A stretch of 40,790 nucleotides of DNA from Candidatus Omnitrophota bacterium (GCA_903820505.1 CAIJHQ010000047.1:1-40790); one strand, 5' to 3'. Counted from the stretch's first letter, positions 1 to 10,713 are shown. Program-made: numbers and translations. The notes: a model not told the origin generated them from the letters alone.

Positions 1-154
1 CATTCCATTAATGGCCGACGAGGACTGGCCCCATTGACCCTCAACTTCCAACAGGAGAATGGGTCCTGCCCTCGCCCTGTATATCATTCCATTAATGGCC
101 GACGAGGACTGGCCCCATTGACCCTCAACTTCCAACAGGAGAATGGGTCCTGCC
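1..154. repeat. tandem direct repeat, two 70-bp copies at 84-bp period
   Basis: Positions 1-70 and 85-154 are identical and are separated by a 14-bp spacer, giving an 84-bp period. Each copy can fold: AGGAC-TGGCC-CCATT pairs in two blocks with AATGG-GTCCT. The period is a multiple of three and frame 1 stays open from 1 to 243, but the reading frame resembles no protein I know and has no ribosome binding site, so I treat it as a non-coding repeat. The array may continue to the left of the window. Confidence 0.9.
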
Positions 155-364
155 TCCTTCTTTTTCCGCTTTTCCGTGAGCGCTTAAATTGGGGTGGAAT
201 TTTTCCTGCGTTGCGCTATCATAAGCGCTCATTCACCATGTAAATCCTTCAAGAACCTTATTCAACATCAACAATAAAAGATAATTATTAGCTTGGGCAC
301 TGCGTTCCTTGGTCATTCCACCGAAGATCCGCAAGCCTTGAGTTATTAATTCAGCCGGAGACAT
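155..364 (+). promoter_or_regulatory. leader/promoter region of the pyrophosphatase gene
   Basis: No gene is visible. A 9-bp inverted repeat (TGAGCGCTT at 177-185, AAGCGCTCA at 223-231) flanks a 37-bp spacer and could be an operator or a structured leader. An AT-rich stretch around 260-290 contains GATAAT (280-285) as a possible -10 box, without a convincing -35. A ribosome binding site, CCGGAG (355-360), precedes the ATG at 365. Confidence 0.35.
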
Positions 365-2827
<2,463 letters not shown>

Positions 2828-2850
2828 TTTTTCAGAAAAACACCATAAAA

Positions 2851-2887
2851 AAAGAGCCCCGCCTCAATAACGGCGGGGCTCTTTTTT
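2851..2887. terminator. bidirectional rho-independent terminator
   Basis: A 13-bp stem (AAAGAGCCCCGCC at 2851-2863 pairing with 2872-2884) with an 8-base loop is followed by a T run on the plus strand and preceded by an A run. It can therefore stop both the pyrophosphatase gene and the convergent terC transcript. Confidence 0.9.
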
Positions 2888-3030
2888 TGTCCGTAGTTCC
2901 CTCACCAGCAACCGCATGACCATCACAACTGTTTCACGAGTAAGACGATCCCGATCACGAAAACGCTCATGGATGAATATCAGTCCGCCTTACGGAATGA
3001 TAAAGGCTTCTCTGCGGAGGCCCGGAAGGG

Positions 3031-3960
3031 TCAAACGCTCTTGCACTCCCCCGATTTTTGGGGCCAGATCATGGACGCAACGACCGATGCCACCAGGATA
3101 AATAAAATAGCGCCGAGGGCGACTGCCGTTGAAATATGAACATAGTGGGAGATAAGCATCTTGACGCCGATCAGGGACAGGATCAGCGCAAGACCGTAGT
3201 GCAGGTGGTGAAAAAGCCGCATCAGTTCCGCCAAAGCAAAATAGAGAGCGCGGAGACCCAGGATCGCGAAGACATTCGAAGTATAGACAATGAAGGGGTC
3301 CCTGGAGATCGCCAGGATCGCCGGAATGGAATCGACGGCAAAGACCACATCGGTGGATTCGATCACGATCAGAATGACCATGAGCGGGGTCGCCAAAAGG
3401 GCCCCGTTCCTGCGGGTAAAGAATTTCCCCTCTTCATAGGCGTCCGTTGTAGGAAAAAAACGCCGGAAAACCTTAACGAAAACGTTCTTCTCCGGCTCGA
3501 CCTTCTGATCTTTTTCTATCGCTAATTTGATCCCCGTCCAGATCAGGACCACCCCGAACAGATAGATCACCCAGCCGAAATGACGGATCGCCTCGATCCC
3601 GAGGGCGATAAAGATCGCGCGCATGATCAAAGCGCCGAAGATACCCCAAAAGAGGACCTTGTGATGATAACGGCCGGGCAAGCGGAAATAGTTGAAGACC
3701 AGCAAGAAAACGAACAGATTATCGAAGCTCAAGGAACGTTCGAGGACATAACCCGCGAAGAACTGCAGCGCCGCTTCCTTGCCTTTGGCGTAATAAACGC
3801 CCACGTTGAAAAGAAGGGCCACGACGATCCAGACGCCGCTCCAAATGAGAGCCTCTTTCATTTTCACTTCATGCTCGCGGCGGTGAAAAACACCGAGGTC
3901 CAGCGCGAGCATAAAAAGGACGACGACACCGAAAACAACCCAGGAAAGCACGTTGGTCAT
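3031..3960 (-). CDS. terC: TerC/Alx family integral membrane protein
   Basis: A 309-aa protein with about nine hydrophobic helices, the normal size for TerC/Alx. Family acidic motifs in membrane segments are present: ALDLGVF (Asp21), LSFDNLFVF (Asp79) and IESTDVVFAVDS (about 200-212), which are thought to form the metal path. Known members export Mn2+ or take part in tellurite resistance and metal loading of exported proteins; manganese export is the best guess here. The gene is monocistronic and convergent with the pyrophosphatase gene. Its 5' leader contains a long hairpin (4032-4080), which is of interest because alx/terC genes in other bacteria are often under a Mn2+ riboswitch; I could not match that consensus here. 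Confidence 0.9.
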   Translation of the reverse strand: MTNVLSWVVFGVVVLFMLALDLGVFHRREHEVKMKEALIWSGVWIVVALLFNVGVYYAKGKEAALQFFAGYVLERSLSFDNLFVFLLVFNYFRLPGRYHHKVLFWGIFGALIMRAIFIALGIEAIRHFGWVIYLFGVVLIWTGIKLAIEKDQKVEPEKNVFVKVFRRFFPTTDAYEEGKFFTRRNGALLATPLMVILIVIESTDVVFAVDSIPAILAISRDPFIVYTSNVFAILGLRALYFALAELMRLFHHLHYGLALILSLIGVKMLISHYVHISTAVALGAILFILVASVVASMIWPQKSGECKSV

Positions 3961-4364
3961 GAAGGCCTCACAAAAACGTGTTTAAAATCACAAACGCGAA
4001 GATCTGAATCTGTTCCTGCCCGCTACTGAGTGGCCAGTCCTGGATACCGTCATCGCTGTCATGACGATCAAGGACCGGCCGTCCCAGTCCTAACGTGTCT
4101 TATACTCTGTAGATAATAACGACCTGCAACGCCGACGGAATGAGTCCCAATTCCCTTCAATTTCAATTCTGTTGAAATCAAGGTGATCCTCGTCATCTAT
4201 CAAGGGACTAAAATCCAAGACAAGGATAGTTCTCTGGTTCGGACCGCAGATTAGCCCGCTCCGCTTCCGAAGAAGCAAAGTTAACCCTCTTTTTTCCCGT
4301 TCTTCCGGATATACCGGAAAATTAGGCGATCTCATCTCCCGCTTTACAGCGGAAGGAGCTCCTG
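3961..4364. other. largely non-coding region upstream of terC
   Basis: Holds the terC leader with its long hairpin (4032-4080) and, near 4339-4366, a short CCGC/GCGG hairpin next to the palindrome AGGAGCTCCT just past the stop codon of the small secreted protein gene. An 81-codon minus-strand frame at 4090-4335 has AT-rich third positions and rare codons unlike the neighbours and no properly spaced ribosome binding site, so I do not call it. Confidence 0.5.
4032..4080 (-). promoter_or_regulatory. long inverted repeat in the terC leader
   Basis: Read on the minus strand, GGCCGGTCCT (4080-4071) pairs with AGGACTGGCC (4041-4032) through one G-T pair, and CGTCAT pairs with ATGACG around a 7-base loop, with a small internal bulge. 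There is no T run after it, so it is not a plain terminator. It lies about 70 bases upstream of the terC start and could be a structured mRNA leader or a palindromic mobile remnant. Confidence 0.55.
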
Positions 4365-4619
4365 TTACATCTTCTTTGCTTCGGGAGTTTCCGCCACGGC
4401 TCCCTCTTGAGCAGGCTGGTCGTCAGGCGTGTAAAGCTCATCCGCCGGAGCAACGTTATCATCCCCGGCCATCATGTCCATGGGATCCTCCCCCCCGGCG
4501 ATCGCATCCTCCGCCGTGGCTTTTGCCGTTTCAACGGTTTCCGTGGGTGCCGCGAACGCTATCCCCTGGCAAAGCAGGATGGCAAGCACCAGGATCCCAA
4601 TGACTATTTTGCTTTTCAT
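4365..4619 (-). CDS. small secreted acidic protein, unknown function
   Basis: An 84-aa protein that I do not recognise. The first 23 residues form a clear signal peptide (MKSK, then a hydrophobic run ending QGIAFA-A). The mature part is short, strongly acidic, rich in Ala and Glu, and contains a Met/Asp patch (DPMDMMAGDD). There are no cysteines after the signal peptide. The start at 4619 is chosen because AAGGAG lies nine bases upstream; a longer frame to 4670 would add a charged leader in front of the signal peptide. Low complexity suggests a disordered periplasmic protein. No operon partner is obvious. Confidence 0.7.
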   Translation of the reverse strand: MKSKIVIGILVLAILLCQGIAFAAPTETVETAKATAEDAIAGGEDPMDMMAGDDNVAPADELYTPDDQPAQEGAVAETPEAKKM

Positions 4620-4670
4620 GTTCGTAACTCTCCTTTTTGATTTTCTTTTACGCGGTACAGCCAAAATCAT

Positions 4671-5045
4671 TTTGGGCCGTGCGTGAGGCGCTTCTGTACC
4701 GTCACACGATCAAACCTTGTCTTTCAGGTCCGAGGAGGTAAAAAAAAACCTTTGTGTTCCAAGCGACATCCCCCTTCAGGGCGGGCGGTCACTCAAAACC
4801 AAAGGTGCTTTACGTTCTTCTCCACGTCACGGGAAAGCTTTGGGCCGTCCCCGTGCTACCCTCTCAAGAACAAGGGGTTCTTTCGGGTTTCACCTCACAT
4901 TTGTTAAATTCAACTTCCGGAATTGTACGTTGTAAATCGTCGCCTGTCAAATACTCAGCAGAATACTTCCCTTGAACTAAAAAGAACTAGCATTAAAGCG
5001 CACGCTATTCTTCTAACTCATTTTCCATAAATGGATACGAAGTTC
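4671..5045. other. intergenic region without a supportable gene
   Basis: The 375 bp between the glycosyltransferase stop and the small secreted protein hold several overlapping open frames on the plus strand in all phases, which is what an unselected stop-poor stretch looks like. An AGGAGG (4733-4738) is present but the nearest in-frame start is 15 bases away. A hairpin AAGAAC/GTTCTT lies at 4866-4882. No tRNA or other RNA fold was recognised. Confidence 0.5.
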
Positions 5046-6686
5046 TTAAGCCCGCCTCTTGTCCGAAACCCAGAACTCCATTCTCCGGTTGAACATCAGC
5101 CGGGTCTGGGCATCCAGTGCGGGCATGGCGCTTAAAAATATGAGGATCAAGGGCACGAGGAACCACTCCAAACCGTGGATCAGGGTCCAGAGCAGTGAGG
5201 TTTTCTTCTTTTTTCTTGGAAGCAGCCACATGCTCAGGAAGATGGTCCCGATAAGAGCCAACGAGGACAGGCTGAAAATGGCCTGTGTGAAGCGGCTGGC
5301 GCTGTAATAAAGGACCGTCTTTGAGAACTCCTCGCCGGCAAGGATCGTGGGCAACCAGCCGACGAAGGTGAGCAGGAACGGTAGCGCCGCCCAGGTCACA
5401 TGCGCCTCAAAAAGTTTGAACCCGTGGCGCATCTTATTATAAAGCGATATTTTCTTGTTCTTCAGGAACCCGCGCATAACAAGCGGGAAGTTCTCCACGC
5501 CCCAGGCCCAGCGCCTTTTTTGTTTGTAAAGGCTCATGACCGTCCGCCACCAGGCCCCGGCGTCGACCACATCCATCGACAGCGTCATCAACATCGGCAC
5601 CACCTGGTAGTGACCGTCGAAATGAAGGTAGGCCTTCCAGAAGATCCCGGAGTCGTCCGAGATCATATCCGTCGGCCAGTACCCTACCTCGACCAGTGCC
5701 TGAAAACTCATACTGTGACTGGAAAAAGTCACGAGTTTTTCGGGGTCCGTCGTTTCGATCAATTGAAAAAAAGAAGAACCGGTCTCCACCACGCGGGCAA
5801 AGCCCGGTACCTCCCAGATATTGTTGTGGTAAACGGGGATCGGTTGAAAACTCGCCCGGTGACGGTCCGGACAGACCATGAAGCAGTAGGTCAGACAGCT
5901 GAAATAGAGCGACGACACGACCGTGTCCGCGTCAAAACAGGACACGATCACATTCTCGAACGGGATCCGCCGTTTTTCAAAATACGCGGCCGCGGCCTTG
6001 GCGGCATAAGTCGTGTTGGCCCCTTTCACACGCGCTTCACCGGGCAGTCCGTCCGGATGCTCCACCACGAGAAGGTCCATGAACCGGGTACGGTATTTCG
6101 CCGCGACCTGGCGCACCCCCTCCTTCAAGGAAGCCTGAGCCCGTCCCTCCAAAGCGATCGCGACCAGGATCTGCTTGGCAAGGACGTGATTTCCGGCAAT
6201 GCCGGCGATATTGGCCTCGATCACCGCAGCTGTCTCTTTCACTATCGGAATAACGACAAGGTGATAGATCTGCGAAGAAGGCGGAGGGATGTCCTCCCCC
6301 ATCTTCTTCAGTTTTATGAGTTCCTTGCGATGGAACCACAGGGACATCCGGGACTTCCAGTCCTTTCTCCCGTTCACTTTACCGAGAGAGGCGAAATAAT
6401 CGTCAAGACGATCCATGCCCCGGATCCTCTCCAACCAATCCGTATTCTTTTCCAACGACAGCCTCAGATAGGAAAGCACAAGGAAGAACGTCAAATAAAA
6501 AAGCCGGAGGATCCATCCGAGAAGGAACGCGATCACCAGGATCGACGAAACAAGCGGCATCCAGAATGAAAGCGCCACCAGACCCAGGATCAGGGACCAG
6601 CTTGTAGCGCCGGGCAGGACCTCGAATAAACGCTGGAGGAACTCGTCTTTACGGCGTAATCTCTTCCGGGAATAAACGAAGGTCAC
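5046..6686 (-). CDS. family 2 membrane glycosyltransferase
   Basis: A 546-aa inner-membrane glycosyltransferase of the cellulose-synthase-like GT2 type. Order: two to three N-terminal helices (about 30-75), catalytic domain with the metal/nucleotide motif FDAD (251-254), the acidic pair DD (344-345) and QKRRW (389-393, the QxxRW motif of processive enzymes), then about four C-terminal helices. It probably makes or exports an envelope polysaccharide; the sugar donor is unknown. The start is the GTG at 6686 overlapping the upstream stop (GTGA), with AGGAG eight bases before; an ATG at 6746 lies deep inside the upstream gene and is less likely. Translational coupling indicates it works with the PEGA protein. 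Confidence 0.9.
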   Translation of the reverse strand: MTFVYSRKRLRRKDEFLQRLFEVLPGATSWSLILGLVALSFWMPLVSSILVIAFLLGWILRLFYLTFFLVLSYLRLSLEKNTDWLERIRGMDRLDDYFASLGKVNGRKDWKSRMSLWFHRKELIKLKKMGEDIPPPSSQIYHLVVIPIVKETAAVIEANIAGIAGNHVLAKQILVAIALEGRAQASLKEGVRQVAAKYRTRFMDLLVVEHPDGLPGEARVKGANTTYAAKAAAAYFEKRRIPFENVIVSCFDADTVVSSLYFSCLTYCFMVCPDRHRASFQPIPVYHNNIWEVPGFARVVETGSSFFQLIETTDPEKLVTFSSHSMSFQALVEVGYWPTDMISDDSGIFWKAYLHFDGHYQVVPMLMTLSMDVVDAGAWWRTVMSLYKQKRRWAWGVENFPLVMRGFLKNKKISLYNKMRHGFKLFEAHVTWAALPFLLTFVGWLPTILAGEEFSKTVLYYSASRFTQAIFSLSSLALIGTIFLSMWLLPRKKKKTSLLWTLIHGLEWFLVPLILIFLSAMPALDAQTRLMFNRRMEFWVSDKRRA

Positions 6687-8140
6687 TTCGCCGGCTCCTG
6701 GCCCTGGCCTTCTAACTCCGTGAACATCCCGGAAAAACCGGCCCATTCGGGGAGGATATCGACGGAGAGAAGATGCCCACGGCCGGGTTCCAGATAATAG
6801 AGACGTCCCGTTTTGTCGGAATAAAAAACGGAACTCCCCTCCCGGACCGTCACCATCTTTTCGGCCGGGACCCCGCTCCCGCCCACCGGGGCAAGAAAGA
6901 CCCCTTCCTTATCACGAAACAGTACGTGGGAAGTTCCATAGACAAAGTAGGCCTGCGTAATATCCATGCCTTTTTCAAAGATCCAGTCGATCTCGGGGCC
7001 CCGCTCGAACAATTCTTTCCTCCGCATCTCTTTCGTGAAATCCAGCACCCCCAATCGGTCCTTCTTCCATAGCGCGATCTTCCGTCCTCCGCTGTCCGGT
7101 TGGTAACCTCTCAACCCCTCGCTGACAAAACGGTACGGGAGGTCATTGGTAAAAAATTCCCCCTTCGCTCCGAAAAAACAAAGTGTCCGTCCGGAAATAA
7201 AATCGACCCTGAAAGTCCCCGTGTTCCTGAAAAGATCCTCCAGAAAAGCTCCTCTTTCGGCAACGGCTTCCCTTCCTTCTTCCCCGCTGGAATTCGTCTG
7301 AAGCAGGGCGCTGGCGCGAAGAGCATAGATCTTCCCTCTGAACGGGTCAAAACCCTGGATGTTCTCCAGAAAACCCGTGTGGAGTTGCCTTTTCTTAAGA
7401 TCCATCCGGTCAAGACGCCCACCGTAAAGGGCGAAAAGGTTCTCGGGATTTTCGCTTTCCCATTGGATATCCGAAGGATCATCGCCGGCGAACAGATCCG
7501 AAATGTCTTTGACCTCGGGTCTTTCCTTGTCCAGCTGGCACCAAAGGAACCGCGTCTGCCATTTCATTTTTACGAGAAGCAGTACGAAAGGACTTTTTCT
7601 CGTCACAAAAGACCTGACGATCAGCGCATCACGAAAAGGCGTATCTCCGGCAAGGAGCGGCCTGGCAATTTCATCTTTCCAGTCGAAAACGACCAGGTCT
7701 CCGGCCTTTTTCGTTTGAAAAAGAAGCAGAAAACGCGTTGCCGGAACCGGCAGGAGATCTTCAAAAGACTGCGGGATCAAGGTCTTGACCTTCAACTCAT
7801 CCGGCATCAACAAGATCTTGTCAAAAGCCACGGCTTTTCCCGGAGCGATCCCGATCGTCTGGGTCCACGAACGGTAGCCGGGTCGCGAAATTTTCACATC
7901 ATAGGTTCCCGCCAGAAGATTACGAACGGTCGTCGGTGTTCGTTCGGCGTACTGCCTGTTCGCGATCGAGACGGAAGCGCCCGACGGCAGCGTCTCGAAA
8001 TGCATCAAGCCGGTCTTGGCGAACCCTTCTTCGACCTTCGGCGTGAAAATGTACCCGAGCGCGTAGAGAATGATAAGCGGACAGAGCACGAGATAGAGCG
8101 CGACAAAAAAATAAAAAAGGATCTTTCTCAACGTAACCAT
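6683..8140 (-). CDS. membrane-anchored PEGA-domain protein
   Basis: A 485-aa protein with one N-terminal transmembrane helix (about 7-30) followed by a PEGA domain (about 45-115; the segment PSGASVSIANRQ and later NLLAGTYDVKISRPGYR are typical). PEGA domains are surface-layer or carbohydrate-associated beta folds. The remaining 370 residues have repeated short beta-like stretches and may form a propeller, but I cannot assign a family. The gene overlaps the glycosyltransferase by 4 bp, suggesting a joint role in an envelope glycan. No ribosome binding site is visible; a promoter-like pair lies so close (8149-8177) that the message may start at the ATG itself. Confidence 0.8.
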   Translation of the reverse strand: MVTLRKILFYFFVALYLVLCPLIILYALGYIFTPKVEEGFAKTGLMHFETLPSGASVSIANRQYAERTPTTVRNLLAGTYDVKISRPGYRSWTQTIGIAPGKAVAFDKILLMPDELKVKTLIPQSFEDLLPVPATRFLLLFQTKKAGDLVVFDWKDEIARPLLAGDTPFRDALIVRSFVTRKSPFVLLLVKMKWQTRFLWCQLDKERPEVKDISDLFAGDDPSDIQWESENPENLFALYGGRLDRMDLKKRQLHTGFLENIQGFDPFRGKIYALRASALLQTNSSGEEGREAVAERGAFLEDLFRNTGTFRVDFISGRTLCFFGAKGEFFTNDLPYRFVSEGLRGYQPDSGGRKIALWKKDRLGVLDFTKEMRRKELFERGPEIDWIFEKGMDITQAYFVYGTSHVLFRDKEGVFLAPVGGSGVPAEKMVTVREGSSVFYSDKTGRLYYLEPGRGHLLSVDILPEWAGFSGMFTELEGQGQEPAK

Positions 8141-8148
8141 GGGAGAAC

Positions 8149-8177
8149 ATTATGCCATAGGGCGCTCCGTCTATCAC
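8149..8177 (-). promoter_or_regulatory. candidate promoter of the PEGA gene
   Basis: Reading the minus strand, GTGATA (8177-8172), a 17-bp spacer and CATAAT (8154-8149) resemble a sigma70 promoter. The ATG follows only eight bases after the -10 box, so a transcript from here would be leaderless or nearly so. Confidence 0.35.
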
Positions 8178-8201
8178 GCCTCTTGTTAGGTCGAAGGAAT
8201 T

Positions 8202-9683
8202 TTAGGGAAAGAACCCAGGAAGTGAAACTGTGAATGCCGCACCCTGCCCAGGAGCGCTGGTCACTTCGATCGTTCCCTTGTGGACCTCCGCGATCCAACG
8301 GCAGAGCCCCAACCCGATCCCCGTAGAGGAAATACCTTCCGGAGAACGCTGGCGGCTAAAAAATTTTTCGAATAATACCGGGAGATCCTCAACGACAATG
8401 CCCTTTCCGGTATCCTTCACGACCAAAAAGCACTGTTCCCCGTGCCGGGCCGTTTCAATCGTCACCTGACCTTCCGAAGGTGAATGTTTGATCGCATTTT
8501 CAAGAAGATTAGCAATGAGATGCTCCAAAAGGCTCTTTTCTCCACGGACCGGCGCCGGGACCGGCGCGAACAGCCGGAGCAAGACTCCCTTCCGCGAAGC
8601 GATAAGTTCATAACTGCGGGATACGGAACGGACCAACGCCCCCAATTCCAGCGCTTCCCAGTTAGCGGCCAGCTCTCCGTCCTCGGCATGTGCCACCGCC
8701 AACAATTGTTCGACAATGTGGACCATGTCATTCACCACATTCAGCTGGTTACGAAGCACCCTTTCATATTCTTCTTCCGTTCTGGCCTTTCGCAAGGCAA
8801 GTTCCATTTCCCCCTTCATCACGGTCAAGGGAGTACGAAGCTCATGAGAGGCCGCGGCACTGAATTGGCGCAATCTCCTGAATCCGCGCTCAAAACGGTC
8901 AAGCATCTCATTGAACGTCGTCCCCAATTCCTGCAGCTCGTCTCCGGTCTTCGGGATCTGGATCCTCTCGTGAAGCCGCGACTCACTCATCTGCCGCGCC
9001 TCATGGATCATTTTCCCCACCGGACGGAGGGCGAGACTTGCCAAGAACCATCCGACCAGACTGGTCAGGATCCCCGTGAGAGGGATCAACCACAATAACC
9101 AGGCCTTTAAGCGGTCAAGGGAAGCTTCCGTCTGAAAGAGGGATATCGCGACCTGCACAAAATAAAGCAGATGCCCTTGTTCTAAAATGGGACGCGTCAC
9201 CAAGTGCACCCGGCGGCCGTCAAAAACACGGTAGCTCTCATAGGTCGTTTTCCCCGTCCCCAAAGTGCCGAGCCTTTGCACATCAACAGGGATCTCCCAT
9301 CTCGAGAAACTCGGGGAAGATGCCAGGACCTCACCGTCGCGGGAAATAATGCGGACAGGACGAACGGTATCAAGTTCTTCCGTCATTTCGACCCAGCGAT
9401 CGACAAGCCCGTGAAGTTTTCCGCTGCCGACCACTATTTCGTAAAAACTTTGATGAGCGGCCTTTCGAAGAGGGACCGCCGGGGATCCTGTTTCGAGCTC
9501 GGCCTTCCAAAAACTCGTGAGGGTGTCCTCGATCCCGTCCGCTTCAGAAACCAGCAGTCGATCAATGTCACGGAAAAGATTTGCCCTGACGTTGGTATAG
9601 AGGACTCCTGCAAAAAGCGAAAGGATCAGGATCAGGATCACGCCGTACCAAAGGGTCAGAGAAAAACGGACGGAACGGATCAT
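8202..9683 (-). CDS. sensor histidine kinase
   Basis: A 493-aa membrane kinase. Transmembrane helices at about 7-30 and 195-217 enclose a periplasmic sensor of roughly 165 residues, followed by HAMP (about 218-268), the HisKA box FSAAASHELRTPLTVMKGE with phospho-acceptor His280, the N box NLLENAIKHSP, and G boxes DTGKGI and TGIGLGL. This architecture is close to CusS/heavy-metal sensor kinases, though no metal-binding residues stand out in the sensor. The start overlaps the regulator stop by 4 bp (ATGA), so the two are co-translated. The PEGA/glycosyltransferase pair follows 61 bp downstream and may be a target or simply share the transcript. Confidence 0.95.
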   Translation of the reverse strand: MIRSVRFSLTLWYGVILILILSLFAGVLYTNVRANLFRDIDRLLVSEADGIEDTLTSFWKAELETGSPAVPLRKAAHQSFYEIVVGSGKLHGLVDRWVEMTEELDTVRPVRIISRDGEVLASSPSFSRWEIPVDVQRLGTLGTGKTTYESYRVFDGRRVHLVTRPILEQGHLLYFVQVAISLFQTEASLDRLKAWLLWLIPLTGILTSLVGWFLASLALRPVGKMIHEARQMSESRLHERIQIPKTGDELQELGTTFNEMLDRFERGFRRLRQFSAAASHELRTPLTVMKGEMELALRKARTEEEYERVLRNQLNVVNDMVHIVEQLLAVAHAEDGELAANWEALELGALVRSVSRSYELIASRKGVLLRLFAPVPAPVRGEKSLLEHLIANLLENAIKHSPSEGQVTIETARHGEQCFLVVKDTGKGIVVEDLPVLFEKFFSRQRSPEGISSTGIGLGLCRWIAEVHKGTIEVTSAPGQGAAFTVSLPGFFP

Positions 9684-10360
9684 TCGCCTTCCGGGATCTG
9701 AAGGATGTAGCCTCTGCCGCGTACGGTGTCCAGAAGCTTTAATGAAAAACCGTCGTTGATCTTTTGCCGTAACCGCGCGATGTGTACATCGATAACGTTG
9801 GAGAATGTGTCAAAATCTACTTCCCACACATGCTCGGAGAGATTGGTCCGCGTAACGACCTCGTTGGGATGACGCAGGAAGAATTCCAGCAGAGCATATT
9901 CCCGGTTCGTCAGGTCCAGATCCTTACCTCCCCGTTGCACGCGATGTTTTAAGGTGTCCATTTCCAGATCGGCGACGGAAAGAACGGTTGCAACCATGTC
10001 CCCGCGGCGTCTAAGAAGCGCCCGGATCCGCGCTAAGAGCTCCTCAAAACCAAAAGGCTTGGTCAGATAATCGTCCGCCCCCGCATTCAGCCCATTCACT
10101 TTGTCCTTCGGCTTGTCCTTAGCGGTCAGGATCAATACCGGCACGGCAATCTTCGACGCGCGAAGTGTCCGCAAAACTTCCAGGCCGTCTTTTTTAGGAA
10201 GCATGAGGTCCAGGACCATGAGGTCATATTCTCCGGTCTGGGCCATAAAAAGCGCTTTCTCTCCGTCCGCTGCCACGTCCACCGCGTACTGCTCTTCTCT
10301 CAATCCCCGGCGGACAAAACCAGCGACCCTGCTGTCATCTTCTGCTAAAAGAATGCGCAT
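9680..10360 (-). CDS. OmpR/PhoB family response regulator
   Basis: A 226-aa regulator. The receiver domain (1-115) has acidic residues Asp8/Asp9, phospho-acceptor Asp51 in VLDLMLP and the conserved Lys in LTAKDK. The winged-helix domain (about 128-222) carries LTNREYALLEFFLRHPNEVVTR and ends with the typical VRGRGYIL. It is the partner of the kinase with which it overlaps by 4 bp. It is separated from the small secreted protein upstream by a strong terminator (10443-10475), so it must have its own promoter within about 85 bp. Confidence 0.95.
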   Translation of the reverse strand: MRILLAEDDSRVAGFVRRGLREEQYAVDVAADGEKALFMAQTGEYDLMVLDLMLPKKDGLEVLRTLRASKIAVPVLILTAKDKPKDKVNGLNAGADDYLTKPFGFEELLARIRALLRRRGDMVATVLSVADLEMDTLKHRVQRGGKDLDLTNREYALLEFFLRHPNEVVTRTNLSEHVWEVDFDTFSNVIDVHIARLRQKINDGFSLKLLDTVRGRGYILQIPEGE

Positions 10361-10442
10361 CGGAACCTCTTACAGTGATCCGGCTGAAATTCATTTTTAT
10401 TCTGGCAGTAAGAATTCTAGCATCTATCAATGAATCAAAAAC

Positions 10443-10475
10443 AAAAAAGAGCTGCCGGTCACCGGCAGCTCTTTA
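10443..10475 (-). terminator. rho-independent terminator of the small secreted protein gene
   Basis: A nearly perfect palindrome (AAAGAGCTGCCGG at 10446-10458 with its complement ending at 10474) is followed on the minus strand by a T-rich run. It sits directly after the 65-aa gene and before the regulator gene. Confidence 0.9.
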
Positions 10476-10515
10476 TGCTATATCATACTTCTCTCGAAAC
10501 GCTGAAAAACGCTTC

Positions 10516-10713
10516 TTAGGCGACTTTCTTCGCTTCAACCACCGTGCCCCCTAAAGACTTGCAGGCATCGACCGTCTTGACCAACTTTATCTTACCGTTG
10601 CTCAATTTGCATTCCACCCGTTTTGCCGCTGCGCCCGTATTGCTGGCCGGCAAAGCATAAGCGGCCGTTCCGGCAACCAACAACATCACAACAACCAATA
10701 ACACTCTTTTCAT
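10516..10713 (-). CDS. small secreted two-cysteine protein, unknown function
   Basis: A 65-aa protein that I do not recognise. A signal peptide of about 20 residues (MKR, hydrophobic core, TAAYA-LPA) leaves a mature Lys-rich peptide of about 45 residues with two cysteines (in VECKLSNG and VDACKSLGG) that could form a disulfide. An AGGAG six bases before the ATG and a strong terminator directly downstream support a real, separately transcribed gene. It is probably periplasmic. Confidence 0.8.
   Translation of the reverse strand: MKRVLLVVVMLLVAGTAAYALPASNTGAAAKRVECKLSNGKIKLVKTVDACKSLGGTVVEAKKVA

Noticed and set aside
1-154. CRISPR array
   Set aside because: Only two 70-bp units with a 14-bp spacer; wrong repeat and spacer lengths and no cas gene.
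34-243. Open frame through the tandem repeat, 69 codons
   Set aside because: The 28-residue periodicity comes from the DNA repeat; no ribosome binding site and no family likeness.
3961-4100. Mn2+ riboswitch (yybP-ykoY) in the terC leader
   Set aside because: The conserved loop sequences were not found in the right order; only a long hairpin is present.
4090-4335. 81-codon minus-strand frame upstream of terC
   Set aside because: AT-rich third positions and rare codons unlike the neighbours, and GGGAG directly against the ATG with no spacing; not recognisable.
4683-4975. Three overlapping plus-strand frames in different phases
   Set aside because: Overlap in all phases without a placed ribosome binding site indicates a stop-poor non-coding stretch.
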